From an uncultured Dechloromonas sp. (GTDB lineage Bacteria; Pseudomonadota; Gammaproteobacteria; Burkholderiales; Rhodocyclaceae), in assembly GCF_945957265.1 (NCBI RefSeq), contig NZ_CAMFKO010000013.1:1-64000 (forward strand): a DNA stretch of 64,000 nucleotides. The letters are read 5' to 3'. The notes beneath the pieces are model-generated. The model worked only from the letters and a program-made list of their open reading frames with translations, made no database searches and was not told where the DNA came from. A program made the position numbers and the translations under genes. Below, one piece after another: positions 51,615 to 59,974 of the stretch (position 1 is its first letter; each line of letters starts with the position of its first letter).

Positions 51615-53255
51615 TTAGTAAATGAACGAAATTGTGCCGATCAGGGCGTTTTCGGTATAAGGATTGGTTGGTGTGTCGAATTTCGTATGGCGTACCGATA
51701 TCGAACCGGATGTTCGCGGCCCGAGCTTCGACATCAAGCTTCCCTGATACATGGTGGTCGTGACTTTCTGAATCGTGGTGCCGGCACCGATGCTTTCCTG
51801 ACGGGATGCCATCAATGTGGCATTTGATTCACCGGTGAGTTGATGAGAAAAGTTTACGATTACTCCCCGTTGCTTGATGCTGTTGGTATTGTTGATGGAG
51901 AAGTCATCGCTAACGGTGTCGTTGGCAAGAATGGTTTGGTTCTCGTTCCGGTTAAACATAACCGTGAGCGTGTTTCTGGCCCCTTGCATGGCCAATGTAA
52001 GCTGTTGCCGGCGCTGAATCGTGGCTCGCGAGGTCAGGAAACTGCTCGTAGCTTGTGTGTTGCCCGGAATGCCAAATGCCGAAAGAAATGCATTCGCAAG
52101 CTTGGTGGCTTCTATGTCCAATTGGACGGGGTTGGGGTATTGGCTGGCGAGCAGTTGGCTGAATAACTGCTTCCATTGATCAAACACGGTTCCACGTCCG
52201 ACCGTCGCGAACTGATTCGGCAATACGGACACGTCTTTGGAGTCGGAAAAACTGATCGTACTTAAAGGGAAACGATGGCTGAAAGTGTAGCGGTGTCCGT
52301 CTCCGAAGAAGCGCCGTTCCTTGAATCCGGAAATCTGGGTGCGTTCTGTGGGGTTCCAGTCAAAGCCATAGCCATGGGTCGTGTGATTCTCTTTTTCTGC
52401 GGAAGCGAAGTTATTGGCCTCCTGACCACCACTAAGCGTTAGCCTGAGTTGGGGAATTACCGTATAGGTGGCGGATGCAGATAGTCGTTCCGAGTCTGTT
52501 TGACGTCCTCGACTGTAGTCCGCAGTCTGCTGGGAAGCATCCAGTGACCAGCGGAGGCTCTGAAACGGCGTGCTTCCTCGTAACTGCCCGGTCCACTCGG
52601 AGATATCAATATCCGAGGTATTGGATACGCTCGTCTGCGTTGTCGAGTAGTTGTAACGAACGATATATTCGGCGAGGCCAGCCAATTGGCCGCGTATATA
52701 CGGAGACAGTCTGTAGCTCGAGGTTTCGGTCGCGTTGCTGTTCAGATTGGCTGAGCTGGGAGACTGGGTCCCAAAGGCAGAAATGGACTGCTGGGCAATA
52801 ATGCCGCTGAAGTCGAGGTACAGCCAGTTGGATACCGCTTCAAGTGTGCCGAATGTATTCAGTTGGTTCTGGGTTCGGCTGTATCCGGAAGGCGTCGTAT
52901 AGAACTGTCCGCGCAAGGTGTAATCGAAGTACCCCTTCAAGCGGGCTGTTCGTGCATCTATCTGCACACCCGGGGCGACTTCGGTAATGAAACCGCTATC
53001 CTTCGTACCGTTTATGCGGGCGAGCGAAACATTGTCGCTCCAGGTCTCCGATAGCGAAAGTCGTGGTTTGATCGAGAAGGCACGTCCGTCGCCACCGCCC
53101 AAATTGCCTTGGGAAAGAAAACCCGGTTGCATTGCCGATGAGGGGAGCGACGCTTCAGGGGAGGGGCTTTGTGCATGGAGTTGTGCCGAACATATCGACG
53201 TTGTTACCAGCAGCCACCGGCAATATTGCGAGGTGGATGTGCGATCAAGCTTCAT
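51615..53255 (-). CDS. XrtA system outer-membrane beta-barrel protein (TIGR03016-type)
   Basis: 546 residues from ATG 53255, which gives a signal peptide (LLVTTSICSAQLHAQ); earlier in-frame ATGs lie inside the preceding kinase gene and have a Met/Asp-rich run. The mature part is a string of amphipathic beta strands (LNTFGTLEAVSNWLYLDFSGIIAQQS, RLSPYIRGQLAGLAEYIVRYNYSTTQT, ...), ending NALIGTISFIY with a terminal aromatic residue. It overlaps the kinase gene by 11 bases. Role in export inferred from cluster position; it may form the outer-membrane channel or a matrix sensor. Confidence 0.85.
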   Translation of the reverse strand: MKLDRTSTSQYCRWLLVTTSICSAQLHAQSPSPEASLPSSAMQPGFLSQGNLGGGDGRAFSIKPRLSLSETWSDNVSLARINGTKDSGFITEVAPGVQIDARTARLKGYFDYTLRGQFYTTPSGYSRTQNQLNTFGTLEAVSNWLYLDFSGIIAQQSISAFGTQSPSSANLNSNATETSSYRLSPYIRGQLAGLAEYIVRYNYSTTQTSVSNTSDIDISEWTGQLRGSTPFQSLRWSLDASQQTADYSRGRQTDSERLSASATYTVIPQLRLTLSGGQEANNFASAEKENHTTHGYGFDWNPTERTQISGFKERRFFGDGHRYTFSHRFPLSTISFSDSKDVSVLPNQFATVGRGTVFDQWKQLFSQLLASQYPNPVQLDIEATKLANAFLSAFGIPGNTQATSSFLTSRATIQRRQQLTLAMQGARNTLTVMFNRNENQTILANDTVSDDFSINNTNSIKQRGVIVNFSHQLTGESNATLMASRQESIGAGTTIQKVTTTMYQGSLMSKLGPRTSGSISVRHTKFDTPTNPYTENALIGTISFIY

Positions 53256-54204
53256 GTTTCTGCCCATATCCATAGCCATATCCGTAGCCATAGCCGTCTG
53301 CTTTATCAGCGCGAACCTGATTCAGTACCATCATCTTTACCGGGCAGGCATCGATTGTTGTAATGGCTTGTTTCACTGCAGCTTGCGCAGTGTTTTCAGC
53401 GTTCACGACGATCACGACCTGTCCCATATGTGTTGCGAGCACACGGGCCTCGGTGGTCAACAAGAGCGGCGGCGAGTCAAAGATGATGATTCGATCGCTG
53501 TAACGACTGGACATGTCCTCAAGCAGGCGAATCATGGTGTCGCTGGCTAGCAATTCCGTGGCACGAGGGTGCGGGGTTCCGCTGGGAAGAATGGATAGCT
53601 TTTCGATGTTGGTGCGTAGCAGGGCACCGGAAATATCCAGCGAGTTTTCCTTCAGGACGTCGAGAAGGCCTGCGCTTTGGGGGAGACCAAGCATGTTGAG
53701 CACCGATGGCCTCGCTACGTCCGCGTCGACAAGCATGACGGTATTGTCGAGTTCCATTGCGATGCTGATCGCCAAATTGATCGCGGTAAAACTTTTGCCT
53801 TCGCCGGGCAGAGCGCTGGTAACCATGATGAGGTTGCCGTTTGGTACGGCAGAACCACTGCGCCCCATGGCATTTGCAATCAGGGGGCGCTTGATTACGC
53901 GGAATTCGTCGGCCAATTGATTGCGTGCGGCATGGGGTACTAGCAAGCCCGATGCCGCAATGGTCTCGAGATTCAGAACGATTGATTTGCTGGCGCGTGT
54001 TTCGACCTCGGCGGGCTTCTCCTCGGGTTGGCGGACAACGGCTTTTTCCCGTGTTTCGGATGCATCGGCGGGGAGAGGAGGCTTGAATATCGATTTATCT
54101 GTCTGGCCCAGCTTGGGTTCGAGTTTTGCTTCGTCCGACGGCAATTCGACGCCCGCTTGGCGTAGCTGTTCAAGGCGCTTGGCGGCTTGTTCTATTAGAC
54201 TCAT
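53245..54204 (-). CDS. XrtA-associated tyrosine autokinase (BY-kinase)
   Basis: 319 residues, free of membrane helices. After a Pro/Glu-rich N-terminal part (20-75) come Walker A SALPGEGKS (130-138), Walker A' LVDADVARPS near 158-167 and IIIFDSPPLLLTTEA as Walker B. The C-terminus is a Gly-Tyr repeat (GYGYGYGYGYG) with five tyrosines, the usual autophosphorylation cluster. The partner is the Wzz-like chain-length protein 9 bases upstream. The cycle of Tyr phosphorylation sets EPS chain length and export. The tyrosine cluster is encoded by a hexanucleotide repeat (see 53264). Confidence 0.93.
   Translation of the reverse strand: MSLIEQAAKRLEQLRQAGVELPSDEAKLEPKLGQTDKSIFKPPLPADASETREKAVVRQPEEKPAEVETRASKSIVLNLETIAASGLLVPHAARNQLADEFRVIKRPLIANAMGRSGSAVPNGNLIMVTSALPGEGKSFTAINLAISIAMELDNTVMLVDADVARPSVLNMLGLPQSAGLLDVLKENSLDISGALLRTNIEKLSILPSGTPHPRATELLASDTMIRLLEDMSSRYSDRIIIFDSPPLLLTTEARVLATHMGQVVIVVNAENTAQAAVKQAITTIDACPVKMMVLNQVRADKADGYGYGYGYGYGQKHEA
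53264..53296. repeat. Hexanucleotide repeat encoding the (Gly-Tyr)n tail of the tyrosine kinase
   Basis: Five to six near-identical copies of CCATA[TG]/CCGTAG-type hexamers on the plus strand, read as alternating Gly and Tyr on the minus strand. Slippage in steps of six would change the number of tyrosines without breaking the frame. It also extends to the region that carries the ribosome site of the next gene. Confidence 0.7.
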
Positions 54205-54213
54205 TTTTCAACC

Positions 54214-55773
54214 TCAGTTAGCGCGTTGGGCAAGGAAGACAAGTGATCCAATTCCCGCCAAATACGCCAAGAAGAGCCCGGACAGAGCCATCAGGAAACG
54301 ACGAAGGCTGGCACGTTCCTTCAGTTTTCTTGCATCATTTGGAATAAGGGAGACGGAGCCGATAATCGGAAGGTCGACGGCATCCCGCAAGGTCTTGCTG
54401 TCAAAAAAGACAGGACGAACCTGACTTGCTGCAAAAGCCACAAACAGTCCGCCGGCAACAGCCAGGAGCAAACCGAGAGGAAGGAGCATCAGACGGTTTG
54501 GCGCAACAGGTTTGTTCGATGAGCGCGGTGGATCTATCAAGCGAAAGTCGGCCATCGACCCCGCAGTATCGAGATCCACGGTCAACTCGGCAGAGTCACG
54601 CCTGGCAACCAGTTGTTCATAGTTGCGCTTGTCGAGCTCATAGTCACGATTCAGTTGAGTCAGTTCGGCTTCCAACTGCGGTTGATTTTTCATCAATCCA
54701 GTTGTGCGCTTGTATCGTTCTTCGTACTCGCTGACACGGGCTCGCAGCGAGGCCGCGCTTGCTTCTGCTTCGGCAAGGGAAACCTTGAGCTGCTGGTAAA
54801 CGGGATTGTTGCTGACCGACGCACCGGGATTGGCTGCCGCATACTTTTTCCGAGCTTGTATTTCCTGGCGTTTCTGTTCCTCCAGGTCTTTGATCAAGCG
54901 ACGAGTACCCACGACATCGGGGTGTTGTTCCGTGTAGCGTTGAAGGAGGGTGTCGAGGCTGCGTTTTTGCGTGTCGATCCGCCCGTCAATCTCGGGAAGC
55001 GAGATGGTCGAATCGCCCACCGAAGAGTCCGGGAGCAATACCGGTTCTTCCCCGGCAATCTGACGGCGCAGCGCATCTCTTGATTGCTCCGCTTCCCTCA
55101 GTTGAAGGCGGGCGGCACTGAGTTGAGTGGAGAGTTCACCGAGACGATCAACGCCGCTTCTGCCCTCGGCTGTGGCGAGTTCAATATTGCGTAGCTTGAA
55201 CTCTTTCAATCGATTTTCAGCGCTCTCCAGCTTTTTTTCATAATTCCGGATTTGTTCCTCAAGAAACTTGCGGGCGGAGTCCGTGTCTTGACGCTTATCC
55301 CCCAGGCTGGATTCAATAAAAATCGAAACGAGTGCCTGTACCACGCGCTGAGCCTTGGCAGGGTCGGGGTCGCGAAAGGAAATCGTGTAAAGATTGTCGC
55401 GGCCGATACCTTGTATTTTCAAGGTGGTCGTCAATTCCTCGATCAACGCTTCTTGTTGAGTCTTGTTTTTGATATTTAAATCCAAATCCGCCATCCGGAT
55501 CAGTTTTTCGATGTTCGGGCGACTGATCAGCGTGCGGCTCAGCATCATGATTTGTTGTTCGATGTTTGGCTGAACGGCGAGGCCAGACATCAGAGGCCGC
55601 AATATTGATTGCGTATCTACATAGATTCGGGCCGAGGCTTCAAATTGGTTGGGGATGCGCAAAATCACCCCTGCGGCAATGATCCCAATGATCCATGCTG
55701 TCAGCATGCCGAGGCGCCTGTGCTTCCAGGTTGCGCGAAGGACCGTTAATGCCTGTCGAAGAATTTCTTCCAT
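54214..55773 (-). CDS. XrtA system chain-length determinant (Wzz-type)
   Basis: 519 residues. The first membrane helix is near 17-38 (HRRLGMLTAWIIGIIAAGVIL), followed by the Wzz periplasmic domain with MSGLAVQPNIEQQIMMLSRTLISRPNIEKL. Long coiled coils (about 170-240, 280-390) are followed by a Pro-rich RLIDPPRSSNKPVAPNRLMLLPLGLL near the second membrane helix and a C-terminal helix LMALSGLFLAYLAGIGSLVFL. The kinase-interacting partner of the BY-kinase. A terminator-like hairpin separates it from the export gene (see 55782). Confidence 0.93.
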   Translation of the reverse strand: MEEILRQALTVLRATWKHRRLGMLTAWIIGIIAAGVILRIPNQFEASARIYVDTQSILRPLMSGLAVQPNIEQQIMMLSRTLISRPNIEKLIRMADLDLNIKNKTQQEALIEELTTTLKIQGIGRDNLYTISFRDPDPAKAQRVVQALVSIFIESSLGDKRQDTDSARKFLEEQIRNYEKKLESAENRLKEFKLRNIELATAEGRSGVDRLGELSTQLSAARLQLREAEQSRDALRRQIAGEEPVLLPDSSVGDSTISLPEIDGRIDTQKRSLDTLLQRYTEQHPDVVGTRRLIKDLEEQKRQEIQARKKYAAANPGASVSNNPVYQQLKVSLAEAEASAASLRARVSEYEERYKRTTGLMKNQPQLEAELTQLNRDYELDKRNYEQLVARRDSAELTVDLDTAGSMADFRLIDPPRSSNKPVAPNRLMLLPLGLLLAVAGGLFVAFAASQVRPVFFDSKTLRDAVDLPIIGSVSLIPNDARKLKERASLRRFLMALSGLFLAYLAGIGSLVFLAQRAN

Positions 55774-55781
55774 CTAAAGCT

Positions 55782-55812
55782 CAAAATTAAAGCCCCTGTA
55801 CGAAACAGGGGC
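55782..55812 (-). terminator. Terminator/attenuator between export protein and chain-length genes
   Basis: GCCCCTGT (55792-55799) pairs perfectly with ACAGGGGC (55805-55812) around a five-base loop. On the minus strand the stem is followed by TTTAATTTT, a short U-rich stretch. It lies inside the EPS operon, downstream of the export gene stop. It could reduce transcription into the 20 kb beyond it, making more of the outer-membrane export protein than of the others. Confidence 0.6.
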
Positions 55813-55834
55813 GGATTGAACGACCTGAGGGATC

Positions 55835-56455
55835 TTAGAACCAGCTCTGGGGAATGATGACCACGTCTCCAGGCTTCATTTCCACGTTCGCGGATACATC
55901 GCCGTTTTTAACAAGATCTTTCAGGCGAACGCGATATTGCGCGTTGTTTTCCGATGTGCGCAAAATGGTGGCTCGATTTCCATCTGCGAAATCAGTAATG
56001 CCACCCACGGCAATCATCACATCAAGAATGGTCATCTTTTGCTTGTAGGCCAAAATTTGCGGTTTCGCAGCTTGGCCTACAACGCGAATCTGCTCGCTGT
56101 ACGGTCCGACGAAGCCCGTGACAATGACCGTCACAACAGGGTCGCGTATGAACTTCGCCAGTTCTTTTTCGATGTCACGGGCAAGTGCGGTCGAGTCCTT
56201 TCCCATTGCAGGAAGGTCGTCAATGAGTGGCGACGAAATTTTTCCGTCCGGACGAACTGGAACGGTCATGGAAAGTTCCGGATTGCGCCACACGACAATA
56301 TTGAGGGAGTCTCCCGGGCCGATCTTGTAGCTATAGTCCGAAGTGGCGGCATTCATCGGGGCATTCGGGTGCGAAGAGCATGCTCCCAAAGCGAACGCCA
56401 AAGCAACTACGAGCCACTTTGTCAGAGACGTTTGTTGTGTGAGGAAACGGATCAT
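55835..56455 (-). CDS. XrtA system polysaccharide export lipoprotein (Wza/SLBB-type)
   Basis: 206 residues from ATG 56455. AAGGA stands directly before a first ATG at 56461 but six bases before the second one at 56455, so the second is the real start. The signal ends in the lipobox LGAC26. The Poly_export domain is YSYKIGPGDSLNIVVWRNPELSMTVPVRPDGKISSPLIDDLPAMGKDSTALARDIEKELAKFIRDPVVTVIVTGF, and the SLBB part ends MKPGDVVIIPQSWF. Outer-membrane pore for EPS export. First gene of the 22-kb minus-strand operon. Confidence 0.94.
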   Translation of the reverse strand: MIRFLTQQTSLTKWLVVALAFALGACSSHPNAPMNAATSDYSYKIGPGDSLNIVVWRNPELSMTVPVRPDGKISSPLIDDLPAMGKDSTALARDIEKELAKFIRDPVVTVIVTGFVGPYSEQIRVVGQAAKPQILAYKQKMTILDVMIAVGGITDFADGNRATILRTSENNAQYRVRLKDLVKNGDVSANVEMKPGDVVIIPQSWF

Positions 56456-56508
56456 GATCATTCCTTGGTTGTGTCGCGAACAGGTATGAAGGTTAAGCGC
56501 TGGACATA

Positions 56509-56571
56509 ATCATAGCGGATTATGGGTGAGGATGCCTTCTGAAGCGGAATTGCGGGTGGAAGTATTTCACA
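56509..56571 (-). promoter_or_regulatory. CRP-like site with TATGAT -10 box at -61.5 spacing, upstream of the export gene operon
   Basis: AGTATTTCACA at 56561-56571 (16-bp site 56556-56571; on the minus strand it reads TGTGAAATACTTCCAC, with TGTGA perfect). TATGAT on the minus strand is at 56514-56509, which gives a start at 56502 and puts the site centre at exactly -61.5, the class I CRP position. The -35 is poor (AGGCAT), consistent with an activator-dependent promoter. CATAAT at 56524-56519 is an alternative -10, with less usual spacing (-51.5). The leader is 47 bases. Confidence 0.55.
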
Positions 56572-56580
56572 CCTGGTTGC

Positions 56581-57813
56581 TCAAATACCGGAGCGCAGCG
56601 CCTCTCCGATGTCCAGTCGAGATGCTCTTAGCGCCGGGATGATCGCCGCAAGGACACAGGCAAAGAAGCCAATGGTGCCTGCCGTGGCGATGGATGACGG
56701 TTCGAGTTGTATTTGCGCGATATAGCCAATGTTGGAATTGGGGGGAGGCGGCATTGGGATGCCGATCGACGAAATCGCCAGCGCGGCCGCCATGCCGGCA
56801 AGCATTCCGACGAGCGATCCCAATAGGCCCAAGCACAAGTTTTCGATCAGGATGAGGCGAAAAACGGTTCCCTTTGTATCGCCTATCGCGAGCATGGTTC
56901 CAAATTCACGTGTACGTTCAAAAACGGTCATGTTTACGCTGTTTGCTACGCTCAGCAACACCATGACGAGAATGATGAGTCGCAAAACTCCAAATTGACG
57001 ATCGTAAAGTTCGACAGTTTTTTCGTAAAAGTCAGAAAGCTCATTCCAGGCAGTTACGGAATAGCCTTTCTTTGCGTATTCCTTCCGTAGTGCGTCGGCG
57101 ATTTGCGCGGTAGCTTCCGTATTCGTCAGGCTAATGACCAGGATGTGCGCATCCGTTGTGTCCATGAGTGTCTGTGCGCTACTCAGGGGTATTCTGACTG
57201 CCCTGGCGTCGAACTCTTTCGAGAAGCTTTGGAAAATTCCCACGACTTCAAAATCGAGGGTGTTCACCGCACCCTGGGGTAAGGTGGCCAACAGGGTGAC
57301 GTGATCCCCCAATCCGAGACCTAACGCCTTGGCGACGCCATGGCCGACGACTATTTGGTCTCCGTCCGAGTCTCTGAGTGCTCGGCCTTCGACAAAGCTC
57401 AAGTGAGTACCAAGCTTGTTTTCGCTATCCGGCTCAACGCCTTCGCCGATGATCCCAAGGTCGCGCCGGCCATTATTTAGTGTGCCGCTAAAGGTCAAGC
57501 GGGAAGATGCGCCCTCAATCTGCGGTGTCAGTTGCTGAATTGCAGATTTGAGCTCCCTGGGATTCTTTATCAGGTATCGTTCTGGAGCGCGGTTCTTCCC
57601 TTCGGCATAGCCTTCTTGCGTGATTTGAATATGGCCGGTTTGCGAGTGGATAATGGCTTCGCCAAGTTGCTTGAAAATATCTTGAATGAACCCGCCCGCG
57701 AGGATCAGGCTGGCGACCCCAAAGCTGATGGCAGCCAGCGTAGCGGCTGATCGGGCACGATGGCGAAATACGTTTCGAACTGCAAACAGGAGTTGTGGAA
57801 GGAGGGTTCTCAC
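56581..57813 (-). CDS. ABC transporter permease (FtsX/MacB-like)
   Basis: 410 residues from GTG 57813, which overlaps the stop of the upstream permease (GTGA) and has GAGGA seven bases before it; an earlier ATG in frame lies within the other gene. The N-terminal helix is LLFAVRNVFRHRARSAATLAAISFGVASLILAGG, then a large periplasmic MacB-like domain (about 45-270) and three C-terminal helices (LRLIILVMVLLSVANSVNMTVFERTREFGTMLAIGDTKGTVF, the FtsX signature). Forms a permease pair with the gene upstream. Substrate unknown; lipoprotein or lipid export is the usual role. Confidence 0.85.
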   Translation of the reverse strand: MRTLLPQLLFAVRNVFRHRARSAATLAAISFGVASLILAGGFIQDIFKQLGEAIIHSQTGHIQITQEGYAEGKNRAPERYLIKNPRELKSAIQQLTPQIEGASSRLTFSGTLNNGRRDLGIIGEGVEPDSENKLGTHLSFVEGRALRDSDGDQIVVGHGVAKALGLGLGDHVTLLATLPQGAVNTLDFEVVGIFQSFSKEFDARAVRIPLSSAQTLMDTTDAHILVISLTNTEATAQIADALRKEYAKKGYSVTAWNELSDFYEKTVELYDRQFGVLRLIILVMVLLSVANSVNMTVFERTREFGTMLAIGDTKGTVFRLILIENLCLGLLGSLVGMLAGMAAALAISSIGIPMPPPPNSNIGYIAQIQLEPSSIATAGTIGFFACVLAAIIPALRASRLDIGEALRSGI

Positions 57814-59039
57814 TGATTGGTCCTCAGTGCGTCCACAATATTCATTCGGCTTGCTTTCCATGCTGGCATCAGGCTTGCTAGCAGTGTGGTGAAGAAGGCC
57901 AGTAGCAGACTGTCAACGACCAGCCCAGCATTGATTATTATCTGCCCTGTATATCCGCGGATCATGCCTGGGGGAGGTGGCATTGGAATGCCAACGGCGG
58001 AAATGAGCAAGGAGAGGGCATAGCCGGATCCCAGTCCGAGCAGTCCGCCAACGATGCCGATCATGCATCCCTCAAGAATAAACAAGCGGAGGATTTCCGA
58101 GCGGCGAACCCCTATGGCCAGACTGGTGCCGATTTCGGTTGTTCGCTCAAGAACGCTCATTGTCTGCGTGTTGGAGATGGTCAGTACGATAATCAGGCCA
58201 ATGATGAACTTGACGACACTGACTTGCTTTGAAAACAGGGTGACGGTCTTGTTGTAGAACTCCGCCAGGTCCTGCCAGGTGACCAATTCAAAATCGCTTG
58301 CCGGTAGCTTTTCCTTGAGCGATCTGGCGACACCTGCTGTAGCGTTGGTATTGTTCAGCAGCGCTACCCAACTTGTTGAACCTTCGACGCGCATCAATTT
58401 CCGGGCGACGAAAATGGGGACCCTGAGGGTGTTGTCGTCATACTCTTTCGAGATCGTGGCGAATGTCCCGGCGATCTTGAGCTCCACCGCATTGGGACTG
58501 CCGTTTGCTGAGGTGGTGAGAAGTACGACGGTGTCGCCGGGTTTTGCGCCAACGCTCTTGGCCAAACCTTCTCCCAGCAGTGCCGAAAGATCGTTTGCGC
58601 TTCCCAGGTCATCGCCCTCAATGATGCTAAGCCGGGTGCTGATCGGGCGCTCGCCTGCCGGGTCGATACCTTCCCCAATGAATGGAACAGTCGTTTCTCC
58701 ACGGCTGACTAAGCCGCTAAACGAAAGGCGAGGGGTAAGTACGCTGACACCGGGTTCTTTTCCGGTAGTCGCTTGCTCGACAGATCGTGCAGGAAGTAAA
58801 TAGTTGTACGGATCGGCCACGCCTTTGCTGAAGTAGCCGGGACGTACAATTTGGAGGTGACCCAGTTGGGAGTGGATCGTGGCTTCGCGCATGTCCTGGA
58901 ATATCCAGGCGATGAATCCTCCCGCCAGTAGAAAGGCAACAACCCCGCCTGCAACGCTGATGGTGGCAACCAGTGTCCTGCGTTTGTTGCGCTGCAGGTT
59001 AAGTATGGCAATCCTGATATCGGCCCAAAACTTCGTCAT
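57810..59039 (-). CDS. ABC transporter permease (FtsX/MacB-like), paralogue of the previous one
   Basis: 409 residues, similar in layout to its neighbour: WADIRIAILNLQRNKRRTLVATISVAGGVVAFLLAGGFIAWIFQDMREATIHSQLGHLQIVRPGY, a periplasmic domain, then VVKFIIGLIIVLTISNTQTMSVLERTTEIGTSLAIGVRRSEILRLFILEG and terminal helices. The first gene of the permease pair, divergent from the ThiF-like gene. The ATPase for this pair may be the truncated gene at the right edge. Confidence 0.86.
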   Translation of the reverse strand: MTKFWADIRIAILNLQRNKRRTLVATISVAGGVVAFLLAGGFIAWIFQDMREATIHSQLGHLQIVRPGYFSKGVADPYNYLLPARSVEQATTGKEPGVSVLTPRLSFSGLVSRGETTVPFIGEGIDPAGERPISTRLSIIEGDDLGSANDLSALLGEGLAKSVGAKPGDTVVLLTTSANGSPNAVELKIAGTFATISKEYDDNTLRVPIFVARKLMRVEGSTSWVALLNNTNATAGVARSLKEKLPASDFELVTWQDLAEFYNKTVTLFSKQVSVVKFIIGLIIVLTISNTQTMSVLERTTEIGTSLAIGVRRSEILRLFILEGCMIGIVGGLLGLGSGYALSLLISAVGIPMPPPPGMIRGYTGQIIINAGLVVDSLLLAFFTTLLASLMPAWKASRMNIVDALRTNQ

Positions 59040-59109
59040 TGGCGCGTTTACTTGGTTCAGGTAATGTGTGTGCCATCATAAATCGCATTTCGGCAGAGCG
59101 GAGAAAATT

Positions 59110-59967
59110 GTGGCGAATTTCGACTATGGCAGCGCGTTCTCTCGCAATATCGGTTGGGTGACTGAGTCCGAGCAGCTTCGGCTAAAGAATGCTCGTGTGG
59201 CTATAGGAGGGCTGGGGGGGGTTGGTGGAGTCCACTTGTTGACCTTGGCGCGACTTGGTATTGGAAAGTTTTCAATTGCGGATTTTGATAAATTCGATAT
59301 TGTGAATTTCAACCGCCAGGTTGGTGCAACAGTCAGTTCGCTTGGTAAGCCCAAGCTTGATGTTTTGCGGGATATGGTCAGGGATATAAATCCAGAAGTG
59401 GATTTGAGGCTTTTCCCGGATGGTGTGAACGATGACAATCTGGAAGATTTTCTAACCGACGTCGATGTTTATGTTGATGGATTGGATTTTTTCGCATTTG
59501 ATGCGCGTAGAAAAACATTTGCGGCATGTGAAAGAAAAGGTATACCAGTGGTTACCGCCGCGCCACTTGGGCTTGGAGTCGCGTTACTGGTGTTTGGGCC
59601 TGGTGGCATGCCATTCGAGGAGTATTTTGGTTTTGAAGGCGGAGATGAAATGGAAATGGCTATCCGTTTCCTGGTTGGTCTTTCGCCTGCGATGCTGCAA
59701 CGGGGCTATGTGGCCGATATGAGCAGGGTCAATCTTGCCGAGCGTAAAGGGCCGTCTTGTATTGCCGCATGTCAGCTCTGTGCCGGAGTTGCGGCCATTG
59801 AAACCCTGAAGCTTGTATTGGGACGCAAGGGCGTGAGGTTGGCGCCTTTGGGAACTCAATTTGATGCGTACCGGATGCAATATGCGCTGACTTGGCGTCC
59901 CTGGGGGCATCGAAATCCAATGCAGCGCCTGATGCGTTATCTTGTGCGTCGCCAGCTTGGGCTTTAG
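59110..59967 (+). CDS. ThiF/MoeB-like adenylating enzyme
   Basis: 285 residues from GTG 59110, with GGAG seven bases upstream; a GTG at 59068 would add 14 residues. E1-like motifs: ARVAIGGLGGVGGVHLLTLARLGIGKFSIADFDKFDIVNFNRQ is the nucleotide-binding loop with the Asp and Arg of ThiF, followed by VDVYVDGLDFFAFDARRKTFAACERKGIPVVTAAPLG. The PSCIAACQLCAGVAA segment carries cysteines. ThiF-type enzymes adenylate a C-terminal carboxylate of a small protein or peptide, but no small sulfur carrier is seen next to it. Ends seven bases from the convergent nitroreductase gene; the two families occur fused in MoeY/Rv1355c-like proteins. Confidence 0.82.
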   Translation: MANFDYGSAFSRNIGWVTESEQLRLKNARVAIGGLGGVGGVHLLTLARLGIGKFSIADFDKFDIVNFNRQVGATVSSLGKPKLDVLRDMVRDINPEVDLRLFPDGVNDDNLEDFLTDVDVYVDGLDFFAFDARRKTFAACERKGIPVVTAAPLGLGVALLVFGPGGMPFEEYFGFEGGDEMEMAIRFLVGLSPAMLQRGYVADMSRVNLAERKGPSCIAACQLCAGVAAIETLKLVLGRKGVRLAPLGTQFDAYRMQYALTWRPWGHRNPMQRLMRYLVRRQLGL

Positions 59968-59974
59968 CGTTGGC

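Noticed and set aside
57001..57018. CGTAAAGTTCGACAG resembles the 21-bp putative PrsR element
   Set aside because: It lies inside the permease coding sequence and its spacer is shorter, so it is judged a chance match.
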